Shown one piece after another: positions 6,131 to 7,082 of a stretch of DNA of 7,082 nucleotides. The stretch's first letter is position 1, and the number at the start of each line of letters is the position of its first letter. A program made the translations under genes and the position numbers. Source of the stretch: CAYYHA01 sp964471535 (GTDB lineage Bacteria; Myxococcota; Myxococcia; SLRQ01); contig CAYYHA010000226.1 of NCBI GenBank assembly GCA_964471535.1, positions 1 to 7,082 on the forward strand. Direction: 5' to 3'. Under the pieces are notes generated by a model. The model saw only the letters and a list, made by a program, of their open reading frames with translations, made no database searches and had not been told where the DNA came from.

Positions 6131-6234
6131 GCGCCTCCTGGGGGACCCGGTTCCCCAAGCGTCGGAGTGGCGTGCCCGTGGGCGCGGCCCGGGGCGCCTG
6201 AGCGAGATGGCTGGGGCGCACGCCGTTGGGGCGG

Positions 6235-6996
6235 GTGGCGCACGAGGGCCGACGGGCGGATACTCGGCTCGTGATCGCGCTTCTTCTACTCGCCGTTGCG
6301 GCAGGGTCGGGCGGCGCTGCGCTCGAACGGCCCGAGGGAGGCTGGGACCTGCGCTACCTGGAACAGCGCCAGGCCCTCGCCTACGTCCTCTTCGCACACG
6401 TCGTGCGAATCGAAGCCGTCACGCGCCTACCACCCCCCTTCGATCCCGGGCATCCGAAGGTAGAGGATGGCGTGGGGACGGTGGTGGCCCCCGGGCGGCT
6501 GTTGACCACCGCCCGTTGGCTCGCCGAAGCCGACGAAGTCTGGCTCGTGCTCAAGGACCGGCGCCGGCTTCGCGCCCGGCGCCTGCGGGTCGATCCCCGT
6601 GCCGACCTTGCGCTGCTGGCCTTCGACCCCAAGGCGGCGACGGGCCTGACGCCCGTCCCCGAGGTGCGGCCGCCGCCCCCTCCGGATCCCGACACCGGGG
6701 CGGTAGAGGTCGTGGTGCCGACCACGCTCATCGGCATGGCACCGGGGATTCGGATTGCCGCGGTGCGACCCGAGGAGGCCGTGCTCTATGTCTCCGGGGT
6801 GGGGGCCAACGGGCTGCCCGCCTTCGACCGGTGGGGTCGCCTGGTGGCGCTGGTGCAGCGGCCCACCCCGGCGCGGGACCGCAGCGTGGGGATCTCGGGA
6901 GAGCGCATCGCCGCGTGGCTGGAGGCGGCGGCCGAGACGCGTGGGTCCGGGGGCGAGGAGGCCCCGAGAACCTCGGCCCCTCCGAGCGCGGAGTGA
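6235..6996 (+). CDS. Exported HtrA/trypsin-fold protein with degenerate catalytic triad
   Basis: The stop is TGA 6994-6996. No ATG is available; GTG 6235 is preferred because it gives a signal peptide with arginines (GRRADTR) before LVIALLLLAVAA. TTG 6226 and GTG 6271 are alternatives. Numbering from 6235 gives 253 residues. The chymotrypsin-fold pattern of HtrA proteases is recognisable: DGVGTVVAPGRLLTTARWL (78-96) aligns with the strand that carries the catalytic His, EVWLVLKDRRRLRARRLRVDPRADLALLAFD with the Asp strand, and GANGLPAFDRWGRLVALV (190-207) with the GNSGGP serine loop. Asp124 is kept, but His is replaced by Arg94 and Ser by Asn192. It should therefore be inactive as a protease and may act as a binding protein. 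There is no PDZ domain; the C-terminus is a short Gly/Pro/Ser-rich tail. The fold call is from motif order, and a diverged unrelated beta-barrel is possible. Confidence 0.72.
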   Translation: MAHEGRRADTRLVIALLLLAVAAGSGGAALERPEGGWDLRYLEQRQALAYVLFAHVVRIEAVTRLPPPFDPGHPKVEDGVGTVVAPGRLLTTARWLAEADEVWLVLKDRRRLRARRLRVDPRADLALLAFDPKAATGLTPVPEVRPPPPPDPDTGAVEVVVPTTLIGMAPGIRIAAVRPEEAVLYVSGVGANGLPAFDRWGRLVALVQRPTPARDRSVGISGERIAAWLEAAAETRGSGGEEAPRTSAPPSAE

Positions 6997-7034
6997 AGTG
7001 GGCGCCGCGTCCCCCGAAGCGGCAGGCGGGCGCG

Positions 7035-7070
7035 AAAAAAAGCCCGGCCACCGCGGGTGCGGTGGCCGGG
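7035..7070 (-). terminator. Strong intrinsic terminator of an unseen minus-strand gene
   Basis: CCCGGCCACCGC (7043-7054) and GCGGTGGCCGGG (7059-7070) form a perfect 12-pair stem with a four-base loop. On the minus strand the stem is followed by one C and seven Ts (complement of A7035-7041), the classical intrinsic terminator layout. On the plus strand no T tract follows. It therefore ends a minus-strand transcript entering from the right, convergent with the pseudo-protease gene, whose stop is 39 bases away. Confidence 0.88.
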
Positions 7071-7082
7071 GGACCCTGGGGG

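Overview
The window is GC-rich bacterial DNA with dense coding on both strands. The gene content points to a member of the Myxococcota (formerly Deltaproteobacteria). The evidence is a small ribbon-helix-helix protein of a type common in that group, a very large secreted four-cysteine-repeat protein, and an extracellular protein with a PKD-like domain followed by a DLDLHL-type beta domain. The taxonomic assignment is inference from protein style; no rRNA or other marker gene is present.

Layout, left to right. Positions 1-872 (+) hold the 3' part of a probable secreted PKD-type protein whose start lies outside the window. It converges on a two-gene minus-strand unit at 1508-984: a 60-residue ribbon-helix-helix protein, then a small exported helical protein coupled by a GTGA start/stop overlap and apparently interrupted by a frameshift. 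A 176-base divergent region (1509-1684) holds GTAGG half-sites at 10-bp phase and a perfect 14-bp palindrome. Next, on the plus strand, come an 825-residue probable lipoprotein made of 31 tandem four-cysteine modules (1685-4162), a 579-residue family A DNA polymerase with 3'-5' exonuclease but no 5' nuclease domain (4332-6071), and an HtrA/trypsin-fold protein that has lost its catalytic His and Ser (6235-6996). A strong intrinsic terminator at the right edge reads on the minus strand, so an unseen minus-strand gene converges from the right.

The genes do not form an obvious single pathway. Three or four encode exported or surface proteins (the PKD protein, the small helical protein, the cysteine-repeat lipoprotein and the pseudo-protease). 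The polymerase is an unrelated DNA-metabolism gene with its own candidate promoter and a palindromic leader. The ribbon-helix-helix gene is the only candidate regulator, and its most likely target is its own upstream region. I see no tRNA, rRNA, CRISPR array, transposase or phage structural gene.
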